From: Candidatus Litorirhabdus singularis
GTDB taxonomy: Bacteria > Pseudomonadota > Gammaproteobacteria > Pseudomonadales > Halieaceae
Reading direction: 5' to 3'
DNA: 64,000 nt
Assembly: GCF_026262625.1 (NCBI RefSeq)
Contig: NZ_SHNN01000005.1
Span: 62,001 to 126,000 of the forward strand
A program made the position numbers and the translations under genes. Below the pieces are notes generated by a model. It saw nothing but the letters and a program-made list of their open reading frames with translations. It had not been told where the DNA came from and ran no database searches. Shown in pieces: positions 1 to 8,038 of this stretch. Every line of letters begins with the position of its first letter. Within the stretch, counting starts at the first letter, position 1.

Positions 1-311
1 GGTAGCGCAGGTAACAGCTTTGACAGGGCGCTTGACAGATTGGTCTGTGGGCAGACATCTTGCCAGTCAACTTTCAGCAAGCCGGCGATATTGCGGCGAA
101 ACTCTTCGACGTGGCTTAGCCATGTTGGCCAAAGTTCGGTACCCAGTTGCTGCCAGGGCGTTAGATAATGGTCCTGGATAATCTGTGCGGTATTTTTTGG
201 GCAGCGTCCAACCGAGTGATTGAGCATGTAAATGCCTGCCTCGAATGGCTCGAATAAATCACTGGCAAGGGACTCAGGCAAGACTGTCTCGCAGTCGATC
301 GTAGTCTGCAT
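1..311 (-). CDS. Class V aminotransferase-fold PLP enzyme, N-terminal part (runs off left edge)
   Basis: The reading frame opens with ATG at 309-311 and stays open to the window edge, giving about 103 N-terminal residues. The segment IYMLNHSVGRCPKNT near residue 28 resembles the opening strand of kynureninase and other class V aminotransferase-fold enzymes, where a YLxNxSLGxxP motif precedes the PLP domain. The catalytic lysine region lies outside the window. The start overlaps the end of the upstream PrnB-like gene by 38 bp and no clear Shine-Dalgarno is seen, so translation is probably coupled. Being in one transcription unit with a haem enzyme of the tryptophan-dioxygenase superfamily suggests action on an oxidised aromatic amino acid. 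That is inference. It could equally be a cysteine desulfurase-like or epimerase-like member of the fold. Confidence 0.7.
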   Translation of the reverse strand, partial: MQTTIDCETVLPESLASDLFEPFEAGIYMLNHSVGRCPKNTAQIIQDHYLTPWQQLGTELWPTWLSHVEEFRRNIAGLLKVDWQDVCPQTNLSSALSKLLPAL

Positions 312-1479
312 AACGACTGGGGATATCATCGCGTCGCTGGCAGTCAGCGCGAGCCGCAGTACGCAGGTCACGCAGCTTCTCCAGTGCGGAGATCAGTACC
401 GGTAAGGGAGGACCGCTGGCAGTGATATTCTTGAGTCGCGAATCGGGCAATGCGTTGGAAGGTTGCTGGATAAATTTGCCTACCAGCTGATCATGGTGTT
501 GGGACGCTGTTTCACCATGAGCCTCGCAGACTTGCAGAAACAAAGCTACATTGCGTTGATACCACTCAGAGGCGTGCTGGTCAGAGCTTATCTGCAAGAT
601 GTTGTCGAGCAGACTTCGTTGGCGCATGACCTCACGCAGGCGCTGCTGGTCTCCAGGCATCATATACAGCACTTTATCCACCAGCAACTGAGAGTAGGAG
701 ACATTATTTGCGTCGCACAGCCCCAGCAGCATATCCAGTTCATTGATGCCGGCGAAGTCTCCGGCGTTGGCGCCACGGTACTCGTTCAAGCCAACTCTAT
801 AAGGTTTATAGTAAGGTCTGACGCAGTAAAAGAAGCGTTCTGTATCCAGGTAGTCGAAGAGATCGGCGTTGATCTTTACCACATCTTCCAAAGCGATTTT
901 GGCGTCCATCAACAGGTGGTAACTTACTGGGTGGGAGATACCCAGAGGTAGAATGCGTACCAGCGCGTCGGCAGCGCGTTTAAAAGCGAACACGCCGCGG
1001 GTGTTGTACTCGATAAACAACGACTCGTCCTGTAGCGAGGTAAACGATTTGTACTGTCCCTGTAGTGCCTGATTGTGAGTGGTTAGATGGCTGGTAGCAA
1101 AACGCGGCGTGACTCCCAGAGATGATCCCAAATGCATGGCGAGCGCTGAGGCTTCCAGCAGCGGTGAGCTGCGCTCGCGGGAGGGCTCAGTGATATCATG
1201 ACGGCGGCAAGCAGCCATATACAGCCCGACGTTTCCTAGCAGATCAAATGCCTGATCAAAGCCTTCATCAGTATTACCTTCCGCCAACAGCGCGCTAATA
1301 AACGTGCGGCCTTGTTCCACTAATGGTGTTTTGAGATCTGCGCCGATGTTCTCCACAGCGCTCTTGTCTTCCTGTTGGAAGTATAGCTCTTCCAACTCCG
1401 TGTTCATCGCCACAAAGTCACTGCGAATCCAGCGGTCGAAGGCGGCGACCTGCGGGTTATGGTTGTTTAGTTCCGTCAT
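274..1479 (-). CDS. PrnB-family haem protein (DUF1864; indoleamine-dioxygenase-like superfamily)
   Basis: This 401-residue protein resembles PrnB, the pyrrolnitrin-pathway enzyme that rearranges chlorotryptophan and belongs structurally to the haem tryptophan/indoleamine dioxygenase superfamily. From memory of the PrnB sequence, matching segments are TSLQDESLFIE near residue 147 (PrnB TGLRDEAHLLE), RPYYKPYRVG near 221-230 (PrnB RPFYEPIRVG), and the C-terminal region with a conserved helix rich in Leu and Arg. Length is close to the family norm. The start overlaps the stop of the upstream MarR gene by 4 bp (ATGA), and the gene runs into a PLP enzyme, so all three probably form one operon. No halogenase or other pyrrolnitrin gene is visible, so the product need not be pyrrolnitrin. 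Substrate is unknown. Confidence 0.75.
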   Translation of the reverse strand: MTELNNHNPQVAAFDRWIRSDFVAMNTELEELYFQQEDKSAVENIGADLKTPLVEQGRTFISALLAEGNTDEGFDQAFDLLGNVGLYMAACRRHDITEPSRERSSPLLEASALAMHLGSSLGVTPRFATSHLTTHNQALQGQYKSFTSLQDESLFIEYNTRGVFAFKRAADALVRILPLGISHPVSYHLLMDAKIALEDVVKINADLFDYLDTERFFYCVRPYYKPYRVGLNEYRGANAGDFAGINELDMLLGLCDANNVSYSQLLVDKVLYMMPGDQQRLREVMRQRSLLDNILQISSDQHASEWYQRNVALFLQVCEAHGETASQHHDQLVGKFIQQPSNALPDSRLKNITASGPPLPVLISALEKLRDLRTAARADCQRRDDIPSRYADYDRLRDSLA

Positions 1480-1952
1480 GAGGAAACCTCTACTTGCGAA
1501 CCCGCTAACAGCGCCTGCTGAAATTCTTTCAATAGGGTCAAAAACTGATCTCTTTTCTGCTTGCCCATGGCAGCAGTTACTTGCGTTTCCAGTTTCCGCG
1601 CGTCTTGCTCAAGCTTTTCTACCAGTTCGACGCCGCTGCTGGTCAAACAAATTGCGTGCGCCCGACGATCGCCTGGAAATGGCTGCCTTTGTACCCAGCC
1701 TTGACGCTCACAATGATCCATAATCGGCACCATAGTGGAGCGATCAAGCTGTACCGAGCGAGCCAAGCTGGCCTGCTTTTGTCCCGGGTTATTGCGTATC
1801 AGAGTCAGAATCATGAACAAACCCGGTGAGACTTGAGTGTGGCTGATAGTGCTGAAGGCCTTTTCGGCCAGAATCTGGCCCATACGTAATTCAATGGTCA
1901 GCATATCCGGTAGATTGCCCAGCTCCAGACCGAAAGCATCTGTCGTTCCCAT
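1476..1952 (-). CDS. MarR-family transcriptional regulator
   Basis: This 158-residue protein has the MarR winged-helix layout: N-terminal dimerisation helices, a helix-turn-helix around residues 58-85 (KQASLARSVQLDRSTMVPIM), and the wing with the typical D-R-R pair (PFPGDRRAHAICLT) near 98-111. It is the first gene of the minus-strand unit, with a GTGAGG-type ribosome site upstream of the ATG. Its stop overlaps the PrnB-like start, so it is likely a local regulator of that operon responding to an aromatic ligand. The ligand is inferred from family habit, not read from the sequence. The 215 bp between this gene and the divergent phosphoesterase should hold its promoter. I could not single out a convincing operator there. 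Confidence 0.88.
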   Translation of the reverse strand: MGTTDAFGLELGNLPDMLTIELRMGQILAEKAFSTISHTQVSPGLFMILTLIRNNPGQKQASLARSVQLDRSTMVPIMDHCERQGWVQRQPFPGDRRAHAICLTSSGVELVEKLEQDARKLETQVTAAMGKQKRDQFLTLLKEFQQALLAGSQVEVSS

Positions 1953-2167
1953 GCTGCCTCACTATAGTTAATGGTGGATATCAAACAAGTGGGCATCCTA
2001 CTATGTGCTGACGGAGCAGGCAATCTAATTTAGGCGAATTGACCATGGCCAGCCTGGCCTAGCTCCAGTAGCGCCAGCTACCGGTCGATTGCTCACCTAA
2101 CTCAAGCGACAGAATCTGTGACACCGGCTAAGATAGAGGGCCTCAGCCAGGAATAGAGTATTCACGT

Positions 2168-3301
2168 ATGAAAATTCTTAAGCGCATTGGCCTTTCACTG
2201 TTCATGATTGTTGCCATTTTGGCGCTACTTTTTTTCTTTAATCCGCAGTATGCGCCCAATCACGATACGCCATATCTGTCACTCCAAGCCGAAGCCACTG
2301 CCTCCGCGCCCGCGGAAGCTGAAGTGCTGCAGCGCTTATTGATCTTCGGTGACGCCGGACATTCCACGGTCGATCCCTGGCAGGCAAGTATGAAAAAAGT
2401 GGCGGAGCGCGCCTCCGTTAGCCCTGATAAAAGTCTGGTCTTAGCACTGGGCGATAATATCTATATGCGTGGCTACCCGATGAAAGCGCGGGGACAGCTA
2501 GACTGGGATGAGGGGCAGTTGAAGAGTATTTCGTTTCTCGATTCACAGCTCAGGGTTGCCCGAGAGTCTGGCGCAGCGATGTTTCTGGTGCCGGGTAACC
2601 ATGATTGGTACGCCACTGAAATTGAGGGGCAGGCGAATCATATTGCTAACTACGCGCGTGAGCATAATGCTCAGGTGTCTTTGCGCCCGCACCAGGCCGG
2701 TCAGTCACCCCTGCCGGAGTCAGCAGATTTTCCAGGCATAAGTCTGGTGTTTGTCGATTCCGAGTGGTTGATTCAAAACGATGCCGAGACCACGGCACCA
2801 GCCTATGCCAGGCTAGATGAGGAGCTGGCGCGCATCCGCCGGGATCACCCTGACAACCTTATAGTAACTGCCCAGCATCATCCCATGGAGACGATGGGGC
2901 AGCACGGCGGTTACATGACGCATTTTGCCTACTGGTTCATCATCAATGCGATCGACTTGTTTATCGACATGAATCAGGATATTGGTCATCCAGACTACGA
3001 TAACTATGTCTCCAAAATAAGTGCAATAACGTCCAAGTATGATCGTGTGATACACAGTGCCGGACATGACCACAGTCTTCAATTATTCAAGCCTGTTAGT
3101 GGTGTGGGTGCGACCTACAACCTGGTCAGTGGTGCTGGTAACAGTAATAAGGTCAGTGGTGTGTGGCATAACGACAATACCCGTTTCGCATTGTCACAGG
3201 AGGGTTTTGTCGAGCTGGAAGCGACGCCGCGCGGTGTATATCTAAAGGTATTTGATATCAATAATGTAGACCCGGTTGCAGGTTTCTGGCTGGATCTTTA
3301 G
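2168..3301 (+). CDS. Membrane-anchored calcineurin-like metallophosphoesterase
   Basis: This 377-residue protein begins with one hydrophobic segment (residues 8-26) after a short positive N-terminus, indicating a membrane anchor or uncleaved signal with the enzyme in the periplasm. The metallophosphoesterase signature is complete and in order: GDAGH near 61, GDNIY near 95, GNHDW near 143, HHP near 237 and GHDHS near 299. These residues bind the two catalytic metals. It resembles purple acid phosphatase-like and other calcineurin-fold phosphatases, and the substrate cannot be told. The ATG has a loose AGGAAT site upstream. It stands alone, divergent from the MarR operon, with a convergent DUF4124 gene downstream. 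Confidence 0.85.
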   Translation: MKILKRIGLSLFMIVAILALLFFFNPQYAPNHDTPYLSLQAEATASAPAEAEVLQRLLIFGDAGHSTVDPWQASMKKVAERASVSPDKSLVLALGDNIYMRGYPMKARGQLDWDEGQLKSISFLDSQLRVARESGAAMFLVPGNHDWYATEIEGQANHIANYAREHNAQVSLRPHQAGQSPLPESADFPGISLVFVDSEWLIQNDAETTAPAYARLDEELARIRRDHPDNLIVTAQHHPMETMGQHGGYMTHFAYWFIINAIDLFIDMNQDIGHPDYDNYVSKISAITSKYDRVIHSAGHDHSLQLFKPVSGVGATYNLVSGAGNSNKVSGVWHNDNTRFALSQEGFVELEATPRGVYLKVFDINNVDPVAGFWLDL

Positions 3302-3337
3302 TGACATAAAATTCGATTGCCCGGCTGTGACGGTCTT

Positions 3338-3862
3338 CTAGCGGAGAGGTACCGGACGCGCAGGCAAACGCCAATTGGGGAGCTGACTGGTCTGGTTTGG
3401 CTGCAGCGCGCGCTGCACGTGGTCGCTGTAATGCTGGCGCACGAGTTTGGCTGGATACTGACTGTTGGAGGCGGGTTGGCCGATCAGATCCCAGCGTGGT
3501 TGATGATGATATTGAGGGTACTTATAGCGATGACTGCCTCGTTGTGGGCCGTAGTTGGGTTGCGAGACTTCGCTGTAAACAGGCGCCTGGGTTTTTTGCT
3601 CGAAGCGTGCGTTCTCTCGGACGATTCTGGACTCGGTAATTTTTGCCGTGACTTCGCGCATCGCGGCGAAGCGCGCGCTGTCTTCTGCCGAGCGCTTAAC
3701 CGGCGTTTCGCGGTAGTGTAGGGTTTCCACCCGGTTGCTCTTGTCCAGTGGTGGCTGGTCGGAATAAGTGACCCTACCCGCGCTATCGATGGTTCGATAG
3801 ACGGTGGACGCATGGCTCAGGCTGCTGGCCAATATCAGGCAGAGTAGAGTGCTCCGTAACAT
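3338..3862 (-). CDS. DUF4124 domain-containing exported protein
   Basis: This 174-residue protein has a Sec signal peptide (hydrophobic residues 4-18 ending SHAS) followed at once by VYRTIDSAGRVTYSDQPP. That segment is the hallmark of the DUF4124 domain (Y+-D--G-v-ysD-P), a small exported module common in gammaproteobacteria and of unknown function. The rest is a low-complexity tail rich in Arg, Gln, Pro and Tyr, with no recognisable domain. It converges with the phosphoesterase gene with 36 bp between the stops and appears to be monocistronic. A role in the envelope is the most that can be inferred. Confidence 0.8.
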   Translation of the reverse strand: MLRSTLLCLILASSLSHASTVYRTIDSAGRVTYSDQPPLDKSNRVETLHYRETPVKRSAEDSARFAAMREVTAKITESRIVRENARFEQKTQAPVYSEVSQPNYGPQRGSHRYKYPQYHHQPRWDLIGQPASNSQYPAKLVRQHYSDHVQRALQPNQTSQLPNWRLPARPVPLR

Positions 3863-4082
3863 GGGTGCTTATCTCCATCAGTCGTTAGAAACATAGCATA
3901 TTCGAGCTTTTTAGGACTAGCTCGTCCGCGTGTTGATGTGGCTTTCCGCATGCAGCAGCCGGCTTGAATCACGTTCACGGAGGCGGGTAACAGTCATAAT
4001 GACGGTTTTTTGACCAGCGTTCTGTGATGGCTTTCACAATAGCATGCCTTGCTGCTTGTCGCCTGTGGCATGAGCTGCCTAC

Positions 4083-4180
4083 ACTGGAGTCCGATAAAGG
4101 CAAGTTCCAGCGAAAGCCGGAATACGCAAAGTCGACGATCTAAGGGACTATAAATCCTATGATAGCGTGACCGCCGCAGT
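4083..4180 (+). ncRNA. Cyclic-di-GMP-I riboswitch (GEMM-I)
   Basis: The aptamer hallmarks occur in order. AAAGGCAAG (4097-4105) matches the conserved AGGCAAA entry. Stem TTCC/GGAA carries a GCGAAAGC hairpin whose GAAA tetraloop (4112-4115) is the docking loop of this class. ACGCAAAG (4124-4131) matches the invariant internal segment, and CTAAGG (4140-4145) matches the conserved CCTAA(A/G)G that follows. A second hairpin (GACTAT/ATGATAGCG region) with the terminal GACCG completes it. P1 can close through ACTG 4083-4086 with CAGT 4177-4180 and GTC with GAC. It sits in the 400-bp gap before a small secreted FN3 protein, a typical target for this riboswitch. Seen by eye only; no covariance model was run. 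Confidence 0.87.
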
Positions 4181-4182
4181 AA

Positions 4183-4219
4183 GAGTCCTCTGGATTCAAG
4201 AGCATCCACCTATTTTTTT
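4183..4219 (+). promoter_or_regulatory. Candidate riboswitch expression platform (two competing hairpins and a T-run)
   Basis: Immediately after the c-di-GMP aptamer two hairpins are possible but cannot coexist. One is GAGTCC (4183-4188) with GGATTC (4192-4197). The other is TGGAT (4191-4195) with ATCCA (4204-4208), which is followed after four bases by seven T residues (4213-4219). The second resembles a weak intrinsic terminator and the first an anti-terminator, so a transcriptional on/off switch is plausible. The 5-bp terminator stem is short, and this is inference from pairing only. Confidence 0.45.
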
Positions 4220-4263
4220 CAGAAATCGTCGACCTGCAACCATAGTTAATGGAGTAGGGAACG

Positions 4264-4698
4264 ATGACAGCAATTGGTAAATCTAACTTTGTCCGGGTAG
4301 CAGTATGTCTGCTTACTGGTGCGCTATATTCCGGTCTCACATGGGCCGAAGACAGCCAGACACGTCCTGCCGCGCCAAGCGAATTGGCCATAGTTTCTGT
4401 TGAAGCGGATCAGGTGTACCTGCAGTGGCTGGATAATTCAAACGTTGAGCAAGGTTTCTATATACTGCGCTCTGATGATGGTGTGCATTGGGATAAGATT
4501 GATACGCTAAAGGCGGATAGCCGTGAGTACCTTGATGCTGGGCTGCACGCTGCTTCGCGCTATATCTACAAAGTCGCCGCCTTTAATGACGAGGGTGAGG
4601 TCGCAGCCTTTTCCAACCTCGAGTCAGTGATTACAGCTCCTGAGCAATTAGACCAGTTTGAAGTGCAAGTGGCAGATGTGTATACGCCGTACCTCTAG
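4264..4698 (+). CDS. Small secreted fibronectin type III domain protein
   Basis: This 144-residue protein has a signal peptide (hydrophobic core about residues 10-25, cleavage after TWA) and one FN3-like beta-sandwich (about residues 35-125). The sandwich shows the expected PSELAIVSVEADQVYLQW strand pair, the YILRSDDG strand and the YIYKVAAFNDEGE strand with its G/F strand tyrosine. Nothing catalytic is present. A GTAGGGA site precedes the ATG. It lies directly behind a c-di-GMP-I riboswitch and ends before a strong terminator, so it is a monocistronic, c-di-GMP-regulated exported adhesion or matrix protein. The exact role is inferred. Confidence 0.8.
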   Translation: MTAIGKSNFVRVAVCLLTGALYSGLTWAEDSQTRPAAPSELAIVSVEADQVYLQWLDNSNVEQGFYILRSDDGVHWDKIDTLKADSREYLDAGLHAASRYIYKVAAFNDEGEVAAFSNLESVITAPEQLDQFEVQVADVYTPYL

Positions 4699-4723
4699 CC
4701 TGGTAGTTTCGTCGTAGTTTGAA

Positions 4724-4757
4724 AGGGCCCTGTCGCTTAACAGCCACAGGGCCTTTT
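4724..4757 (+). terminator. Intrinsic terminator after the FN3 gene
   Basis: A perfect GGCCCTGT/ACAGGGCC stem with a loop of about 12 bases is followed by TTTT. It lies 25 bp beyond the FN3 stop and isolates that gene from the TonB receptor gene. Confidence 0.85.
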
Positions 4758-4950
4758 GCGTTTCTGGCTAGATGGTTTGCGAAGGTTGTGGCCGGATGCT
4801 GCAAACTCCGCTGTGATGCCTCAGAGTAACTCTGGCTTGCACCGGTCTGCTGAGTGTCGTATAACCCAGTTTGTAGTCACTAGAAGCTAGAGTGGCAGTT
4901 TTGCTGTGCATCAGCCTGACGAGGTGAGGCAGCATAATCGGGGGAATCCA

Positions 4951-7341
4951 ATGGGCAAAAACGGCGTGCCAGCCAGCATATTTACCCGCAATGGTGTGGC
5001 AGGGGCGATTTCTCTCGCGCTGACCACCACGGGCTATTCTGATGACAGCTTAATGCTGGAAGAAATACTGGTGACCGCCTCCAAACGTGAGACCAGTCTG
5101 CAGGATCTTCCGCAGGCGGTAACCGCGTTTACTACCGCCGATATAAAACGCCAGGGCATGCTCAACATGGACGACTACGTGTTGAAGATACCCAGCTTGT
5201 CGATGGCCAGGCGTGAGCCGGGCGGTACTTCCTTGTCGTTTCGCGGTGTCGCCGCGTCTGGCATCCAGTTCAATGCCAGCCCCTCGGCGGGTATGTATCT
5301 TGACGAGCAGCCTATTACGTCGGCAGGTTTTAATCCCGACCCCAGACTGATAGATATTGAGCGGGTGGAAGCACTGAGTGGTCCGCAGGGAACTCTGTTT
5401 GGCGAAGCGTCGCAGTCTGGCACCTTACGTATTATAACCAACAAGCCTGATACCGATGAGTTTTCGGGATGGGTAGAAGCTGAGACGGCATCGGTACAGG
5501 ACAGTGATGACTATGATGCGGGCGTCAGCGCCATGGTTAATATGCCTCTGCTTGAAGGTAAGCTGGCACTGCGTCTGGTCGGATTCACCGGTAAGCAGGC
5601 CGGATATATCGACAATGTCTTAGGCGTCAGTCAGGAGGATAGTTATGGGCGGCCGGGCCAGTTTACTAATGCAGAGTTTGTTGAGGACGATGTAAACGCT
5701 GCTACGACCAGCGGCGGGCGCGCCGCCTTGCGCTGGAATATTAGTGATGACTGGACTTTAGATGCCGGGGCGATGTTTCAAAAAATGGAGCTGGATGGCT
5801 ATGGTGATACCAGTCCGGATGCTGGTGTCGGTGATCGTGAGCAGTTGCGCTTTAAGGATGAATCTTCTACCGATGACTGGTACCAGTTAAGTCTAACGCT
5901 GGAAGGCAGCACCAGCTGGGCTGATATCGTGCTGAACGGCAGTTACTTCGAACGTGAGTTTGAGTACGCGGCCGACGCCACCGATTATCTGCATGATTTC
6001 GATCAGAAATATGATCCTAATTATTACACCATTTATGACTTTGGCGGGCACCCCAGAGCTGAGCGACTGAACGCAGATGATGGCAAGCGCTGGACTTTGG
6101 AAGGGCGCCTGGCAACGCCGTCGGACTCCTCCAGTCGTTGGCACGGACTGGTAGGTTTTTATTACGGCAAGTCTGAACGAACTACCAAGTTTACCTCCAA
6201 CGTCCAAGACTTTGCAGATACACCGGCTTTCGCGTATCTCAACTATTATCAGGCAGACACCGACCCGTCATTGAATGGGTTGCAGGCCGGTGCCTGGACC
6301 GGGTCTGAAACAGATGGCTGGTATGGAAATATCTACGAGTCAGATATTGAGCAGAAGGCGGTCTTTGGTGAGGTCACCTTTGACATCACCGAGCGTTTTG
6401 CAGTGACGGCGGGTGGTCGCTGGTATGACATCGAACGTACCTGGGGTTCGCTGCAGACCGGGATCGTTGAAGGTGCCTGGTCCAGCTTCGCAGACGACTA
6501 CGTGTTGATCGACGACACGGTAGATAGCTCAGAAAGTGATTTTGTGCCCAAGCTTAATACTACCTTCCGCATCACCGATGAAAATTTGATCTATGCCACC
6601 TATTCCGAAGGCTTTCGTGCCGGAGGCGGTAACGCGGTGCGCTCCGCCTCGGTGCTGCCGAGGCAGTATGACGGTGATACCGTCAAGAACTTCGAGATCG
6701 GTACAAAGAATACACTGCTGGACGGTGCGCTAAACCTGAATCTGGTGATCTACCACATGCAGTGGGATGACATTCAGATACAGGTAACAGATCCGACTAT
6801 TTTCGCACTTGGCTTCGTTAATTTTCCTGAAGCTGTTATTGACGGCTTTGAGGCAGAGTTTGCCTGGATGATTGCGCCCGGTTTAACCTTCAGCGGCAGC
6901 TATACACACACCAAGGCAGAGATCTCCGAGGATGCCACCATCATCAATGAAGGTGAACTGGTGGCTGAAGTGTTCAAGGGGCAGCAACTGCCCATCACCC
7001 CCGAAAACAAAGCAGCACTGGCGTTGGACTACAGTTTTCAGTCCAGCTTTATGGGCATGGAACCCTATGTGCGCGCAGACTATGTGTATATCGGTGACTC
7101 TGTGAACTCATTGGGTATCGAGTCGATTGTGTTTCCAGTGCCACCGACTGAGCAATCCGCCTACAGTTTGGTCAACCTGCGTGGCGGCCTCAGTAGTGAT
7201 AGCTGGAACTTCACCCTTTACGTGGACAATGTGACCGATGAAGTGGCCGAGCAGTTTTACAGCAACGCCTATGGATCCCAGCAGCGACTGACCATCAATC
7301 GGCCGCGCACGGTGGGCCTCAACGTACGCTTTAGTTTCTAG
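4951..7341 (+). CDS. TonB-dependent outer-membrane receptor
   Basis: The protein is 796 residues from the ATG at 4951, chosen because GGGGGAA lies 4 bases upstream; a GTG at 4906 would add 15 poorly supported residues. It has a short export signal, then LEEILVTASKRE (a TonB box-like segment near 37-48) and a plug domain with LQDLPQAVTAF, the RG motif (SFRGV) and the VEALSGPQGTLFGEAS-like plug end. The remainder alternates in beta-strand fashion to a terminal aromatic (VRFSF), as in 22-stranded barrels. It is of the TonB-receptor subgroup abundant in sphingomonads and marine gammaproteobacteria that import organic molecules; substrate is unknown. An Asp/Asn hydroxylase, beta-propeller-like protein and sulfotransferase lie downstream. 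Confidence 0.92.
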   Translation: MGKNGVPASIFTRNGVAGAISLALTTTGYSDDSLMLEEILVTASKRETSLQDLPQAVTAFTTADIKRQGMLNMDDYVLKIPSLSMARREPGGTSLSFRGVAASGIQFNASPSAGMYLDEQPITSAGFNPDPRLIDIERVEALSGPQGTLFGEASQSGTLRIITNKPDTDEFSGWVEAETASVQDSDDYDAGVSAMVNMPLLEGKLALRLVGFTGKQAGYIDNVLGVSQEDSYGRPGQFTNAEFVEDDVNAATTSGGRAALRWNISDDWTLDAGAMFQKMELDGYGDTSPDAGVGDREQLRFKDESSTDDWYQLSLTLEGSTSWADIVLNGSYFEREFEYAADATDYLHDFDQKYDPNYYTIYDFGGHPRAERLNADDGKRWTLEGRLATPSDSSSRWHGLVGFYYGKSERTTKFTSNVQDFADTPAFAYLNYYQADTDPSLNGLQAGAWTGSETDGWYGNIYESDIEQKAVFGEVTFDITERFAVTAGGRWYDIERTWGSLQTGIVEGAWSSFADDYVLIDDTVDSSESDFVPKLNTTFRITDENLIYATYSEGFRAGGGNAVRSASVLPRQYDGDTVKNFEIGTKNTLLDGALNLNLVIYHMQWDDIQIQVTDPTIFALGFVNFPEAVIDGFEAEFAWMIAPGLTFSGSYTHTKAEISEDATIINEGELVAEVFKGQQLPITPENKAALALDYSFQSSFMGMEPYVRADYVYIGDSVNSLGIESIVFPVPPTEQSAYSLVNLRGGLSSDSWNFTLYVDNVTDEVAEQFYSNAYGSQQRLTINRPRTVGLNVRFSF

Positions 7342-7363
7342 TCTCGGCACTAGATTGGCCCAG

Positions 7364-7385
7364 CCCTCCTGCGGGAGGGTTTTTG
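7364..7385 (+). terminator. Intrinsic terminator after the TonB receptor
   Basis: A perfect CCCTCC/GGAGGG stem with a TGCG-type loop is followed by five T residues, 22 bp after the receptor stop. Confidence 0.88.
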
Positions 7386-7441
7386 TAGGCGCACGGGTAC
7401 CCGCGCGCTAACATAACGGTTGCCATAAACACGGAGACAGT

Positions 7442-8038
7442 ATGGATATAGCGGAGCCACTTATTGATCTGGGCGAGTACCAAACCTCAGCCCTGAGCGA
7501 AGTGATTCTGACACTCCCGGCAGAGGCCTGGGGTGATCCGTTCCGGCAGCAAACCTATGACGTTCATCACAACACAGAGTCGGTCATGATGGTGTTCACC
7601 GACGGTTCCGGTTGGCCCGACATCGAGGTCAGAAAAGAGGCGGGTTGGGACCTGCTGGCAGCGACCGCGGTGCCACTTATGCATCAGATAATTGCAGATC
7701 ATTACCCTGTGGGTGGCACCATTGTACGCGCCGTGGCGGCCAAACTGGTTGCCGGCGGTGTGATCAAATCGCATCGGGACACTCACCCCTCGTTTCATTT
7801 TGGCCATCGGATTCACGTACCGATTTCCACGAATCCACGCGTGCGATTTAATCTTGATGGGCGCCCCTACCGATTCGCGTTGGGGCGTGCTTACGAAATC
7901 AACAACCAATTGCAGCACAGTGTATCCAACAAGGGTGACTGCGATCGCATCACGTTTATTTTTGATTACGTACCGCCAGCCAAATTGCAGGAAATGGCAA
8001 AACTCGCGCAAACTCCAATCAGTAGCACCCGGGAATGA
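7442..8038 (+). CDS. Aspartyl/asparaginyl beta-hydroxylase-type Fe(II)/2-oxoglutarate dioxygenase
   Basis: This 198-residue protein has the cupin-like hydroxylase core. The HxD iron pair lies in SHRDTHPSFHFGHRIHVPI near residue 110. The 2-oxoglutarate arginine region follows (RVRFNLDGRPYRFALGRAYEINNQ), and the distal iron histidine is in QHSVSNKG near 160, before RITFIFDYV. This matches the Asp_Arg_Hydrox family that includes the lipid A hydroxylase LpxO and aspartyl hydroxylases. A GGAG site precedes the ATG. Its stop overlaps the next start by 4 bp (ATGA), so it is translationally coupled to the beta-propeller-like protein. The hydroxylated partner is unknown; a neighbouring protein is possible. 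Confidence 0.83.
   Translation: MDIAEPLIDLGEYQTSALSEVILTLPAEAWGDPFRQQTYDVHHNTESVMMVFTDGSGWPDIEVRKEAGWDLLAATAVPLMHQIIADHYPVGGTIVRAVAAKLVAGGVIKSHRDTHPSFHFGHRIHVPISTNPRVRFNLDGRPYRFALGRAYEINNQLQHSVSNKGDCDRITFIFDYVPPAKLQEMAKLAQTPISSTRE

Noticed and set aside
463-951. Plus-strand 162-codon frame
   Set aside because: It lies antisense inside the PrnB-like gene, shares no recognisable family and has no independent start signal.
4140-4391. Minus-strand frame across the riboswitch
   Set aside because: It runs antisense through the aptamer and into the signal peptide of the FN3 gene, with no family resemblance.
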